Shown one piece after another: positions 1-9,617 of a stretch of 64,000 bases of DNA (position 1 is the first letter of the stretch; each line of letters opens with the position of its first letter). The stretch spans positions 14,900,835 to 14,964,834 of the forward strand of contig NC_134018.1 in NCBI RefSeq assembly GCF_040712315.1, written 5' to 3'. The stretch comes from Castanea sativa. Taxonomy: Eukaryota; Streptophyta; Magnoliopsida; Fagales; Fagaceae. The notes beneath the pieces are model-generated. The model was not told the origin of the DNA. It saw only the letters and a list, made by a program, of their open reading frames with translations, and searched no databases. The translations under genes were made by a program, and so were the position numbers.

Positions 1-470
1 TTTCATTTCATGACTGTGTACCTTGCTTAGCTTTGATGAGCTTTATTTTTCTGTACTTTGCTAATTTGTGTTATGTAGTGCTTAAGTTGTGTGAGTCGTT
101 TATGGTTTTTAAACACATGCTCTTGATTTTGATGTCACGTTCTTTGGATTGTAAGGAATAAAAGCTCCTAGGAGAAAGGCATAAATAACCATCTCACCAC
201 TGTTACTCGTCAATCATGAACACCTATGTGCAAATTATAAAAGTCATGCTCAATAAGGTGTATCACTTGCATAGCAAGATATTTAAGGTGTTGCTTTCAA
301 AATAAATAAAATAAGGCAAAAGCAAAAGGAAAAACAAATAAATACATGCTTCAAAAGAAAAAGAAAAGCAAAAAAAAAAAAAAAATGCATGGTTGCAAGT
401 GTGTTTTCTAGGAGATGTAAGAGTTATATAATGTAACTCTTTAGGTAATAGTCACTCTCAAACTTCTTAA
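1..470 (+). repeat. Non-coding module of an A/C-type retrotransposon, fragment
   Basis: No ORF. The stretch matches the non-coding region between gag and ORF2 of element A (about 5040-5460): the same order of a tRNA-free 'AGGCATAAATAACCATCTCA' block near 178, then a block near 408 of the form CTAGGAGATGTRRGAGTTATA, then an AC-rich part. It is a relic, cut by the window edge on the left and joined to an F-family LTR piece on the right. Confidence 0.7.
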
Positions 471-616
471 TTGCACACACACTTGAATTCTTCACACTCT
501 CTCACACACACAACCCTTACATAATTCCCACCTAAATATAAAGTATCTAATTGTTGAAATACAGCAAATTTGGCATGTAATAAAGTCAACAAATGGTTGA
601 ATAATTCAACCTTACA
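471..616 (-). repeat. F-family LTR fragment (start of LTR, reversed)
   Basis: This matches the last part of the reversed F LTR at 49940-50088 and 53590-53760: a CTTCACACTCTCTC run, then CACAACCCTTACA, then an AGTCAACA block, ending in CCTTACA. The E-type LTR resumes directly at 617. The simplest reading is an F-family insertion into an E LTR, with its other end outside the window. Confidence 0.6.
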
Positions 617-1449
617 TTAACCTAATTTATTAACCAAGTGATTACTTAGATTAATTTTCAGATCTAGGTTAAATACAAATAAATCATATCATGTAAAGAT
701 GCAGAAAAGAAAAGAACACCGTGATATGATGACTTAGGAAAGCTAATGAAACTAACTGTTTCAAGGTAAAAACTTGTGGAGGATTTGACCTAGCTATCCT
801 CATGGTAAAGTAAATTCACTATAATAGAATTGAAGTTTTTACAAAAGATTTAACCCTAAATCTATTGCTACCTCGTGTAGTAACTTACTGACATGACCAC
901 GAGCAAGCTCCGAATCCACAGACTCCTTCTTTTCTTGGATTTATAGCAACATAAGCCATCTTGCTTGTAACTTTGAGATCCCACTCAAAGGTTTCAGATC
1001 ACCCTTAGTAATGATCTTGATGCAGCAATTATGTCCTACCAATGCTTGATTGCAGTTTTGGCTTCGGTAGATTCTTGTGTAGTTAAAAGGTACAAAACCT
1101 CTCAAATCTCACAAAGAGTAACACATTAGTCTTCTTCAGCAGCCTCAAAACATGGTTAGAGTTTTCCTTTTATATGTGGAGAAGTTTAGATGAAACCCTA
1201 AACATTTTCGCAGTTAAAATTCTGTAGAAAACTGTGCCTACGATTTTCGATCGATCAAGCCGAATTCTCGATTGGTCAAGATAAACAGAACTTCACTTCC
1301 TTTTTTGCAATCAGCTAGACTTCAAAACTTGAAACAACCTTATTTAAGCATTGCCTAAACACTTAGACTAGACATTTTTTGTTCTCAGTTTACCAACACA
1401 ATACAACAATGATTCTAAATATTTAATTCTAAATTTTTAGAACCTAACA
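617..1449 (-). repeat. E-family LTR, reversed, 3' end truncated
   Basis: Reverse complement of the LTR at 9618-10534, and parallel to 63304-64000. It ends on the plus strand in CCTAACA (1443-1449), the complement of the LTR start TGTTAGG. Shared blocks include AACCAAGTGATTACTTAG near 633 and the TATGATGACTTAGGAAA block near 724. The last roughly 40 bp of the LTR is missing at 616/617, where an F fragment abuts. A CpG word cluster (TCGATCGATCAAG, TCGATTGGTCAAG) lies at about 1247-1281. No partner LTR of this orientation is visible, so it may be a solo LTR. Confidence 0.7.
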
Positions 1450-1862
1450 ATGTCTTTTTAGTTTTCCCCACCTCCTAAATTTTCCCCAAAATTATTTTTC
1501 CCAAAACTTATTTTGTTTTTCCTATTTTTATAGGGGGAGAAAGTTGTTTTTAAAACCTATGCTTTTCATAGGGGGAGTTGCCTCTATTTTCTATAGAGCT
1601 GATTTTTTTTTCTTGATTCTCTATTCTCTATTTGTGTATGTTTATCTTCTACCTTCTGATTTGGTTGTCTTTGTCAATACGTGACAAAAAGTGGGAGAAA
1701 TAGATGAAATTTGGAAAAAAAAAAAATTTAACTGTTTTATTTAGGGGGAGATGACACTGTTTTTTAAAATGGGAGAAAATAAATATTTTTTTTATGTATC
1801 TAACTTAGGGGGAGAGTTAGTTTGCATATTTGTTATTTGCTTATGGTTTTATATTTGTTATT
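1450..1862 (+). mobile_element. Element E, 3' non-coding internal region (left part)
   Basis: Non-coding, with several GGGGGAG purine blocks (near 1532, 1571, 1744, 1809) and a GTGACAAAAAGTGGGAGAAA block. This is typical of the region between pol and the 3' LTR in plant Copia elements. It continues after element A at 9379-9617 and runs into the E 3' LTR, so A landed inside it. The pol of E is not in the window. Confidence 0.65.
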
Positions 1863-1867
1863 ATTGT

Positions 1868-2871
1868 TGTTAAGACATATGTGATTCATGTTAGGAACAT
1901 ATGTCAATATTTTATGTAATTGGCTAATCCTTTTGACAAAACGCACTTTATTTGTAATTGGGTAGATCTAAGATGTGTTTAATGATTCAAGAAACAAGGT
2001 TTCAAGATCGAGTGTTAAAGCCATACAAGTCTGCTCAAGAAACAAGTGAAGAAGTGTTGTTCATTAAAACTCGATAGCTAGTATCTATCGAGGCTTAAAA
2101 TCTATTTCAACTTGAGGCTCGAGAGCTGCTCGATAGATAGGGTATCTGTCGAGATTTATAAAAATCAATTTTTCAGATATGATTTCATTCCAATTCATGA
2201 ATGTATGTTTGGGCCTTCTTTTCTCACAACCCTAAACATATATAAGGATTGTTTTAAGGGTCGTCACGAGTTGCTCAAGTTGCACAAGTGTGAAGTAAAG
2301 AGTTGTTCATGCAAATTGTGACTGGAAACCTAGTTTGTCCTAGTTCATCTTGAAGAAGTTGCTATGTTTGTCCATAAGGTTTTGTGACCAAGCAACTTCG
2401 TGATCTTCATCGTGTGATGAATTGAAGAATTTTGCAGTCAACATCCTTCTCAAGTTAGTGATTAAGTCACATACTAGGATCCGCGCATTTATTAGTTAGT
2501 CACGTACTAGGAGTCATGCATTAAAAGAAGAGATTATCACTACAGACCAAGTCTAATTGGGTATTGGGGTAAGGGTTCAACTGTAGGTTGGTATAAGGTA
2601 CTAGGATTCCTTTAGTTGTAACCGCTTGTTGTGATAATAGTGAATTCTTGGGAGTGGTAACCTTAAAATCACTTGGTGGGGCTTTTGCCTTAGAGGTTTT
2701 CCCTATTCGTAAACAAATCACCATGACAACTTTATCTTCCGTTGCATTATATTTTAGTTGGTGATTTTTTTGTGCTGCCACGTACATTGCATGTTAATTT
2801 GATTAATTAATAAACTTAGGTAATTAATCAATTAATTCATCACAAGGGGTCAATACATTCTTGGCCTATCA
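1868..2871 (+). repeat. Element A 5' LTR
   Basis: Starts TGTTAAGACATATG and ends CCTATCA, followed by AG and the PBS. A cluster of CTCGATAG-type words sits at about 2070-2155. A TATA-like ATATATAAGG is at about 2237-2246. The 3' LTR matches over its whole length, with scattered substitutions and a small deletion near 8451. Confidence 0.9.
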
Positions 2872-2873
2872 AG

Positions 2874-2885
2874 TGGTATCAGAGC
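2874..2885 (+). promoter_or_regulatory. Primer binding site (initiator Met tRNA type)
   Basis: TGGTATCAGAGC, two bases after the 5' LTR. This is the standard plant PBS complementary to the 3' end of initiator methionine tRNA, where minus-strand DNA synthesis starts. Element D has the same site and the same two-base AG spacer; element C has a mutated version. Confidence 0.9.
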
Positions 2886-2942
2886 AGGTATACTCTGATT
2901 AGGTTTTAATCTTTGTTGTGTGATCCATTGACCCCTATTGTC

Positions 2943-4610
2943 ATGGATAGAGGACAGCCACTTATTATACCTCATTTATTTGATGGTACTAACTATGCAT
3001 ACTGGAAAGTACGTATGAGAGTTTTCTTGAAATCTTTAAATGAGAAAGTGTGGCAAGTTGTGGAGATAGGCTGGACCAAGCTGAAAGAAGCACCGGCTGA
3101 CTGGGATGATGCTAATATCAAGGCGGCAAACTTCAACAGTAGAGCATTGAATGCTTTGTTCAATGCGGTCACAAATGAGGAGTTCAAGAAAATATCCTCC
3201 ACTGAAACTATGAAGGAAGCATGGACTATCCTTTGGACAATCTATGAGGGAACAAAGGCTGTCAAGGATTTAAAACTTCAAAGGCTCACTACAAGCTTTG
3301 AAGAGATTAAGATGGAGGAGAATGAGTCATTTGATGAGTTCTATGCCAAGCTCAAGGACATAGTAAACTTAGCTTTTAATCTTAGGGAAACCATTCCTAA
3401 ACTCAAGATTGTAAGAAAGGTTTTTAGATCTCTACCCGAAAGATTTCATGCCAAGATCACCGCTATTGTGAAGTCAAAGGACATCCACAAAATTTCTTTG
3501 ACAAAGCTAGTTGGAAATTTATAGACCTGTAAGTTGGGTTTGACAAGTATTAGGAAATTAAGTAAGGGCAAGAGCATCGCATTGAAGGCCAAGAACAGTG
3601 ACACAAATGAGTCTTCAGACAATGAAGATTCTAAAATGAAGTCCTACATCACCAGGTAATTCAAGAAGTTCATGAATAATGCCAATGCAAAGGGCTTCGA
3701 CAAGGACCGTAGACAGTCGAGTTCTTCTTAGTCTAAGAGCTAAGACAAAAGGAAGAAGAATGCTAGAGATGGCGGCTAGTACACTGTTCCCTCAGAACCC
3801 AAGTGTTTCGGGTGTCAAGGGTTTGGTCACATGAAACAAGAGTGCCCTACTTATCTTAAGTTCATTGGGAAAAGCAAGGCACTTGTTGCAACGTTGAGCG
3901 ACACCGAACCTGAGGACGATTTCGAAAATGAAGATGATGGAATCCTAAATGCCTTCACCGCCATTGTCAATCCTATTGAGGGGATTGTAGAAGATGTGGA
4001 TAAGGATGAAGACTTGGTAGAGTCAAAGTTTGAGAAGATGGATGAACAAGATGACATCCACACTAGTGAGATGGAGCTTGAACGAGAAGAACTCTCCATG
4101 AAGTTTTATGAAGCTAATCAGACTATAGGAGCACTAAGGTTTGAAAATAATTTCTTGGCTGAGAAGACCAAGAAACTTGAAGCGGAGCTGTTTCAAGTCA
4201 GAGCTCAGTCGGAGAGGACTTCAAGTGCAAAACTTGATGAGATGCTCAGCCTTCTGAAATCTGCTTCTGATCAAACTGGTTTAGGTTATGATTTCTCTTC
4301 TTCTAATATTGCTTCTTCTAGTACTACTATATTTGTTTCTCCTTCTAATAATGTTGAATCTGAGAACAATAATGTGAAAAAATGTGATAGCTAGTGAGAA
4401 CATAGATAAGGGTAAATCTATCTTAGGAGCACCCCCTAAGCTTGCTAAGAAAGAAACCAAAAACCTTAGGGCTAAGAAGAGTAATGCTCAAAAGTCTAAA
4501 GAGAAGAAACAGCATCTCTGTCATCATTGTGGAGCAGCTGGACATACTTAACCTAATTGCTACAAGTAGCAAGCCACAACAGAGCAACAGTAGGGTCTCA
4601 TTCGGAAACC
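2943..4610 (+). pseudogene. gag: Copia-type gag, degraded (element A)
   Basis: Translates to a Copia-type gag. The N-terminus has an IPHLFDGTNYAYWKVRM motif (DUF4219-like). Then comes a UBN2-like helical region with ESFDEFYAKLKDIV and RSLPERFHAKI. A CCHC zinc knuckle CFGCQGFGHMKQEC lies at about 3808-3849. An acidic, then coiled-coil stretch follows (4050-4250). A second knuckle CHHCGAAGHT-PNC is near 4520-4560. Stops fall at 3522, about 3658, 3730, 3742 and 3778, and a frameshift near 4385 separates the second knuckle. I take the ATG at 2943 because element C starts at the matching ATG; an in-frame upstream ATG exists at 2913. Gag would form the virus-like particle; this copy cannot make full-length protein. 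Confidence 0.85.
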
Positions 4611-4619
4611 TGAGTTAGT

Positions 4620-5860
4620 TTCCATACTCTCTTTCTCCTCTTGGAGATCTCCTCATAGCCCTCATGTTCCTTTCAAACTTGAACAGTTGCAACTCTTCCC
4701 CCTCACCACCGGTTCAAGGATTCGCTAAAAGGAAAGATTCTTCCAATGTGTGGAAGGAAAAAGGCTCCAAGTGATTTAGTCACTTTTTCTCTCTCTCTTT
4801 TTGTGTGTTTGCATTACTTGAGTGTTTTGCTTTATTATTTGAGTCAGTCTAGCTTTTATGCATTGCTTTTCTTAACATGTTTTTGTTTATTTGTTTTCGG
4901 TTTTTGTTTTATTTTTATAAATAAATAAAAAATTGAAAAATCAGAAAAATACAAAAACAGTGTGCAGTTGTGTACATTGGTACTTGTGTACTTGTGTACC
5001 TTGAATGGCCAATGAAACAAAGTTTGTATCTCTTGTAGCTTAGATGGGCATCTCTATGCAAAACTAAGCAAGTGAGCTTTGTGGCTCATGTTTGTGATAA
5101 GTAAGATTAAGTTATCTCTTATTCTTAACACTCGTATCACTCTTTTTGACGGGAAAGACTTAAAAATCCTAAGAGAGAGACATAAATAACCATCTCATCA
5201 CTGGTGCCTGCCAATCATGAAATGACATCGGTGTGCTTCAGCATAGCAAAAGTGCAATGTCAAAAGCTTAACATAATTGGGTATTTCTTTTCTCTCTTTT
5301 ATGTGCACATGCATGATATGCTCAAAAGAAAATCTACAAAGAAAAATTAAAGAAAAAAGAATCAAAATGCTTTAAAATATGATTGCAAGCTTGTATTCTA
5401 GGAGATGTGGGAGTTATAGGATGTACCTCGAAGGTGATAGTCCCCATCAAGCAATTATGATCATATGTGAGTTAAATTGATTTACTCATATCTCAAATCA
5501 TCATAACATGTAGACACTTATGCAATCTTGCCATGTTTTCACACACAACACGCAATATTCTTTGCTACCTTTGATACATGTGTAGGTACAATGTGATTTG
5601 GCCATCACAAGGAATACATGTGTTAATGTATGCTCACTAAACTGTCTTAACTTATTTTTGAAATATAAAATTGGTTAGACTTGTTTAGTGTGTGCGTGTG
5701 TGTGAGTGTGTGTGTGTATTTTGGATTTAACAGCATGACATTTTTGATTAAGAGATGTTTTTTTAAGCTAAAATTGTTGTTTGGATCTTTGGTTGAGTTG
5801 CATGTTTGATTGCATACATGTCTGTGTTTTCCCTTCTTGAAAAACTATTTTCAAAGCAAT
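4620..5860 (+). other. Conserved non-coding region between gag and ORF2 (element A)
   Basis: No credible ORF. It includes a short tail after gag, a TGTGTACATTGGTACTTGTG block near 4970, and a roughly 500-bp module (about 5110-5600) shared with positions 1-470, 12715-13110, 36465-36965 (reversed) and 54905-55375. A GT-rich tract lies at 5690-5720. Conservation in elements of separate insertion events suggests sequence-level function or common descent only; the sequence cannot say which. Confidence 0.7.
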
Positions 5861-6092
5861 CTCGACAGCTTCTCGAAACCTCTTGACAGCTAGGCTATCT
5901 TTTGAGCTCTTCAACTTCTTTTTATCGCAATCTCGATAGCTCCTCGATCCATCAAGAAAGTTTCTGTCTCCTCGATAGATCCTCGATCCATCGAGCCTCT
6001 TTTGCTATGGACACCTTTGGATAGCTTCTCGATAGCTGTATCTAGCGAATTTTAAAGCTTGACACCTCTTGATACCTCTCGACCTGTCGAGA
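5861..6092 (+). promoter_or_regulatory. CpG word cluster upstream of ORF2 (element A)
   Basis: About 230 bp with many variants of CTCGAYAGCT, CTCGATCCATCGAG and TATCGAG, often as head-to-head palindromes. The same words occur in this family's LTRs, in element C at 55645-55896 and, reversed, in element D at 36000-36203. A TATA box follows 12 bp downstream. Likely an enhancer or promoter-proximal array for ORF2; this is inference from position and recurrence. Confidence 0.6.
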
Positions 6093-6104
6093 ATTATGAG
6101 CTTC

Positions 6105-6113
6105 TATATAAAG
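6105..6113 (+). promoter_or_regulatory. TATA box of internal ORF2 promoter (element A)
   Basis: TATATAAAG directly after the word cluster. Element C has the same box at 55906-55914. In both copies GCGCGATTT follows within about 15 bp. Confidence 0.6.
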
Positions 6114-6249
6114 GGTCTGCGCGATTTCTTTCTCATTTCTCTCGATCTCTCTCTATCCTTTCTAGCCTCTCACCTTCCCAAACACCTCTCAAGCACTCTA
6201 AAACTCTTCCCCACTCATTCTTCGATCTCAAGATCACTTTCTTCATCTA

Positions 6250-6609
6250 GTATGATGCTCTCTCACTCACTTATCATGCATTTCATATCTTTTGACCAAA
6301 CTTTTGGGGTTTTTGAAATTTTTTTTGAGATCTTTCAAAATTTTTGAGGTTTTTGCTAAAGTTTTGGGATGGTTTTTGTTTAAAGGATCTTGTATCATCA
6401 TGCATTGCATCACATATGCATTGTAAAAATTATTCATGTATTTTAGATGTGTGTTTTACTTTGTTGCAATGATTGTGTGCTGTTAGGTTTGGATTGGGCT
6501 GAGCCCATGATGTTTTGAAATTTTCATGTCACATGCTCATGCATTTTCATGCATACATACCTACAATTTCTTTATATTCTTATATATTGATGTTGTTGGT
6601 GCTTTTTTG

Positions 6610-6658
<49 letters not shown>

Positions 6659-6664
6659 CGTTAG
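6250..6664 (+). other. Candidate 5' UTR intron before ORF2 (element A)
   Basis: A possible donor GTATGA at 6250 and acceptor GTTAG at 6661-6664, eight bases before the ORF2 ATG. A (CT)n run (6614-6656) would serve as the polypyrimidine tract. Element C has a stronger donor (G|GTAAGC, 56050) and a matching acceptor, so this copy's donor may be decayed. Inferred only. Confidence 0.4.
6614..6656 (+). repeat. (CT)n microsatellite
   Basis: A nearly pure CT dinucleotide run just upstream of ORF2. Element C has a shorter one at the same place (56389-56413). Confidence 0.95.
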
Positions 6665-6672
6665 TCTACATT

Positions 6673-7812
6673 ATGGCACCTAAACGCAAATCCACTCCGT
6701 CCCAGAACCCTCTTCGTTCTGGGCATCCACTTCTTCTAATCCTACTCCTTCTCACATCTGGTTCCGTGATGATAAAGCCCAAAAGGACATTTCAGAGAAC
6801 TTCTCTAGCCGAGGCATTCATTCGGAACGCCAAGTCATCTTATCGAATTTTTCTGATACTAACCTACCCACTCTCATTCACAGTAGGGGTTGGGATTCAC
6901 TGTGTGGCGTCCCGGTCACTTGTCCTTTTGTGATCATACAGGAGTTCTACTCCAACATGCACGGATTCGATTACTCTGTACCTCATTTCTTCACTCGCGT
7001 TTGAGGTACGCGCATTGTGGTCACTCCAAATATTGTATCCGAGGTACTACATGTCCTGAGGGTAGCGCATCCTAACTACCCCGGCTGTGATCATCTTAAG
7101 ACTGTGTCTAAAGATAAGCTCATATCTTTTTTTCTATGAGCGACCTTCTTCTTAGGGTGATAGTCAGAACACCCTTGTCATGGTGATGACATTCGTTCTC
7201 CATCAATTGTCTCACTATAACTCTATTACAAAGCCTCGTGCTTGATTTTTGTTATCCTTCATTGAGGACCTTTCTATTGACTTCCCTTCTCACTTCATTA
7301 TATCCCTTATAGATATCTATAGGGATACGACAACCCGTGATAAGCTCATTTTTCCTTCGGCTATCATAAGGATCCTTCGCCATTTTTTTGTCTCCTTTCC
7401 TCTGTCTAATCCCTTCTTCGTCATGGGTGCCATTGACGCAGCTATTGTTAGACGGAGTGATGCTCAGCTTCGTTCGAGGTGGACTCTGACCGAGACAACA
7501 GCTCCTCCAACTTCTTCACCTCCATCCACCTCTGCACCTTCTTCTTCCATGGGTGGAGTGACTTTCGAGGCCATCATGGCACAGCTTGTGCGCATGGATG
7601 CTCGCCTTAACACTTTCAGTGATGAGTTGTGTCAGGTGAACACCCGTGTTAGTCATATTGCACGATGACAGGCTATCATGGGTGGTTTCACCGTGACTTC
7701 TTCTCCATCTCCACCGGCTTTAGAGGATGAAAGTGACGATGGCTCCGGCAGTGATGATGCTGATGAGGACGATGGTGCTAGCTCGCCCAGTGATTATGAG
7801 ATGTCTACTTGA
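6673..7812 (+). pseudogene. ORF2, Transposase_32-like 'putative plant transposon protein', degraded (element A)
   Basis: Starts MAPKRKST at the ATG after the (CT)n tract. A frameshift near residue 20 moves the match to another frame (SHIWFRDDKAQKD). The core reads GWDSLCGV..CPFVIIQEFYSN, GTRIVV, VSEVLHVLRVAHPNYPGC, and later DLSIDFPSHFI and RDKLIFPSAIIRIL. The C-terminal part is Ser/Pro-rich, then acidic (7720-7812). Stops at about 7003 and 7137 and further frame changes break it. The core resembles the plant-only Transposase_32 family found in retrotransposons; its function is unknown and the name implies no shown transposase activity. Homologues stand in the same place in C (56427-58989) and in the F-family insert (50834-51940, minus). 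Confidence 0.75.
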
Positions 7813-8372
7813 TGTACTTACCCTTTGTTACTAGTAACAAAAAATGGAAGTAGTTTTGGATATGAGAGTAGTCATACTCATAAGGGGGGTTAGTATAGGA
7901 GATTTTTGTTAGGGGGAGTGTCTATATTTTGAGAAATGTAGTGAAGACTTATGTATCTTTTTCTTTTCTTTTTCTTTTAGATTCATTGTCCATGTACCTT
8001 TGGTCTTGTGACCACTTTGTGATAGCAAACCTTGTATTCTTTATATATATATATATGATGAGGTTGTTATTACACTTTCACCTATCATTACATGTGTTGT
8101 TTCTTTTCTCTCTTTATGCACATGCTTCTTATATTGTATGCAATCTTTTATTTATGTCTCACACTAAGATGCCTTGATGAGTTTTGTTTAAAGTGTTTCA
8201 GAAATACAAGTTGTCAAAGTCTTCCTTGTCATGAACTCTCTTCTTGTAAAGTTTTTTAAGAGTTTGTGTTAGAATAGATTTTATTGTATTCAACAAGTGA
8301 ATATGAGTTGAGTGATTTATGACTTCTCCCATATGTTCATTTGTTTAATGTGGTTTTGTCAATGGGGGAGAT
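7813..8372 (+). other. 3' non-coding region and polypurine tract (element A)
   Basis: No ORF. An AGTAGTTTTGG block, a GGGGGAGTGT run near 7912, and a roughly 370-bp stretch (8000-8370) are shared with C (59150-59539) and D (35290-35700, reversed). The PPT GGGGGAG at 8364-8370 abuts the 3' LTR and would prime plus-strand synthesis. Confidence 0.75.
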
Positions 8373-9373
8373 TGTTAGAACATATGTGATTCATGTTAGG
8401 AACATATGCCAATATTTTATGTAATTGACTAATCTTTTTGACAAAACACACTTGTAATTGGGTAGATCTAGGATGTATTTAATGATTCAAGAAACAAGTT
8501 TCAAGATCGAGTGTTCAAGCCATGCAAGTCTGCTCAAGAAACAAGTGAAGAAGTGTTGTTCATTAAAACTTGACAGCTAGTATCTATCGAGGATTAAAAA
8601 GTTGTTTCAGACCAAGGCTCGATAGCTGCTCGATAGATAGGGTATCTGTCGAGATTTATAAAAATTAGTTTTTCAGATATGATTTCATTCCAATCCGTGA
8701 ATGTATATTTGGGCCTTTTTTCTCACAACACTAAACATATATAAGGATTGTTTTAAGGGTCGTCATAGGTTGCTCAAGTTGCACAAGTGTGAAGCAAAGA
8801 GTTGTTCATGCAAATTATGAGCAGAAACCTAGTTTGTCCTAGTTCATCTTAAAGAAGCTGCTGTGTTTGTACACCATAGGGTTTTGTGACCAAGCAACTT
8901 CGTAATCTTCATCGTGTGATGAACTAAAGAACTTTGCAGCCAACATCCTTCTCAAGTTAGTGATTAAGTCACGTACTGGGATCCGCGCATTTATTAGTTA
9001 GTCACGTACTAGGAGTCATGCATTAAAAGAAGAGATTATCACTACAGACCAAGTCCAATTGGATATTGGGGTAAAGGTTCAACTGTAGGTTGGTATAAGG
9101 TACTAAGATTCCTTTACTTGTAATCGCTTGTTGTGATAATAGTGAATTATCGGGAGTGGTGACCTTAAAATCACTCATTGGGGTTTTTGCCTCGGAGGTT
9201 TTCCCCATTCATAAACAAATCACTGTGTCAACTTTATTTTCTACTGCATTATATTTTAGTTGGTGATTTGTTTGTGCTGCCACGTACATTGCATGTTAAT
9301 TTGATTAATTAATAAACTTGGGTAATTAATCAATTAATTCATCACAAGGGGTCAATACATTCTTGAACTATCA
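8373..9373 (+). repeat. Element A 3' LTR
   Basis: Starts TGTTAGAACATATG and ends CTATCA, followed by the target duplication ATTGT. Word cluster at about 8570-8660; TATA-like ATATATAAGG near 8738. Confidence 0.9.
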
Positions 9374-9378
9374 ATTGT

Positions 9379-9617
9379 GTTCCATATTGTTTATATATCT
9401 CTATTTCCACACATGCAGTGATGTGTTTTTTTTAGTGTTCAGGAAAGACAAGTACATTCCCATCAAGACCTTCTGCCTCTTCTTGCAACTTCTAGGTTAG
9501 GAGTCTTAGATTGGGATTTGTGCTGTATTTGGAAATTTTATTGTAATAGGGTTGTTCTTGTATATGAGCATTTCGTTGTGCATGTAAGTTTTGTCACAGA
9601 TTGCCAAAGGGGGAGAT
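9379..9617 (+). mobile_element. Element E, 3' internal region (right part) with PPT
   Basis: Continuation of 1450-1862 after element A. It ends AAAGGGGGAGAT directly before an LTR start TGTTAGG, the usual PPT position. Confidence 0.65.

Larger units (their letters stand above)
1868..9373 (+). mobile_element. Element A: complete non-autonomous LTR retrotransposon (gag + ORF2, no pol)
   Basis: Two direct LTRs (1868-2871 and 8373-9373) start TGTTA and end in CA. They are flanked by a perfect 5-bp target duplication ATTGT (1863-1867 and 9374-9378). A PBS follows the 5' LTR and a GGGGGAG PPT precedes the 3' LTR. The internal part holds a degraded Copia-type gag, about 1.2 kb of conserved non-coding DNA, an apparent internal promoter, and a degraded Transposase_32-like ORF2. 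I see no protease, integrase, reverse transcriptase or RNase H in any frame. Length is 7.5 kb, almost the same as element C after its nested inserts are removed. The lack of pol therefore belongs to the family and is not a private deletion. It must have moved with proteins supplied by another element. Confidence 0.9.

Noticed and set aside
5861..6092. CRISPR-like array of short repeats
   Set aside because: Repeats vary in length, orientation and spacing, are in a plant retrotransposon, and have no spacers of constant size.
7249..7668. Separate gene at 139 codons
   Set aside because: It is the C-terminal part of the degraded ORF2 of element A, matching 58380-58860 of element C.
9023..9208. 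61-codon minus ORF and its copy at 2521-2787
   Set aside because: Same frame in both LTRs of element A; it reflects LTR identity and has no independent support.
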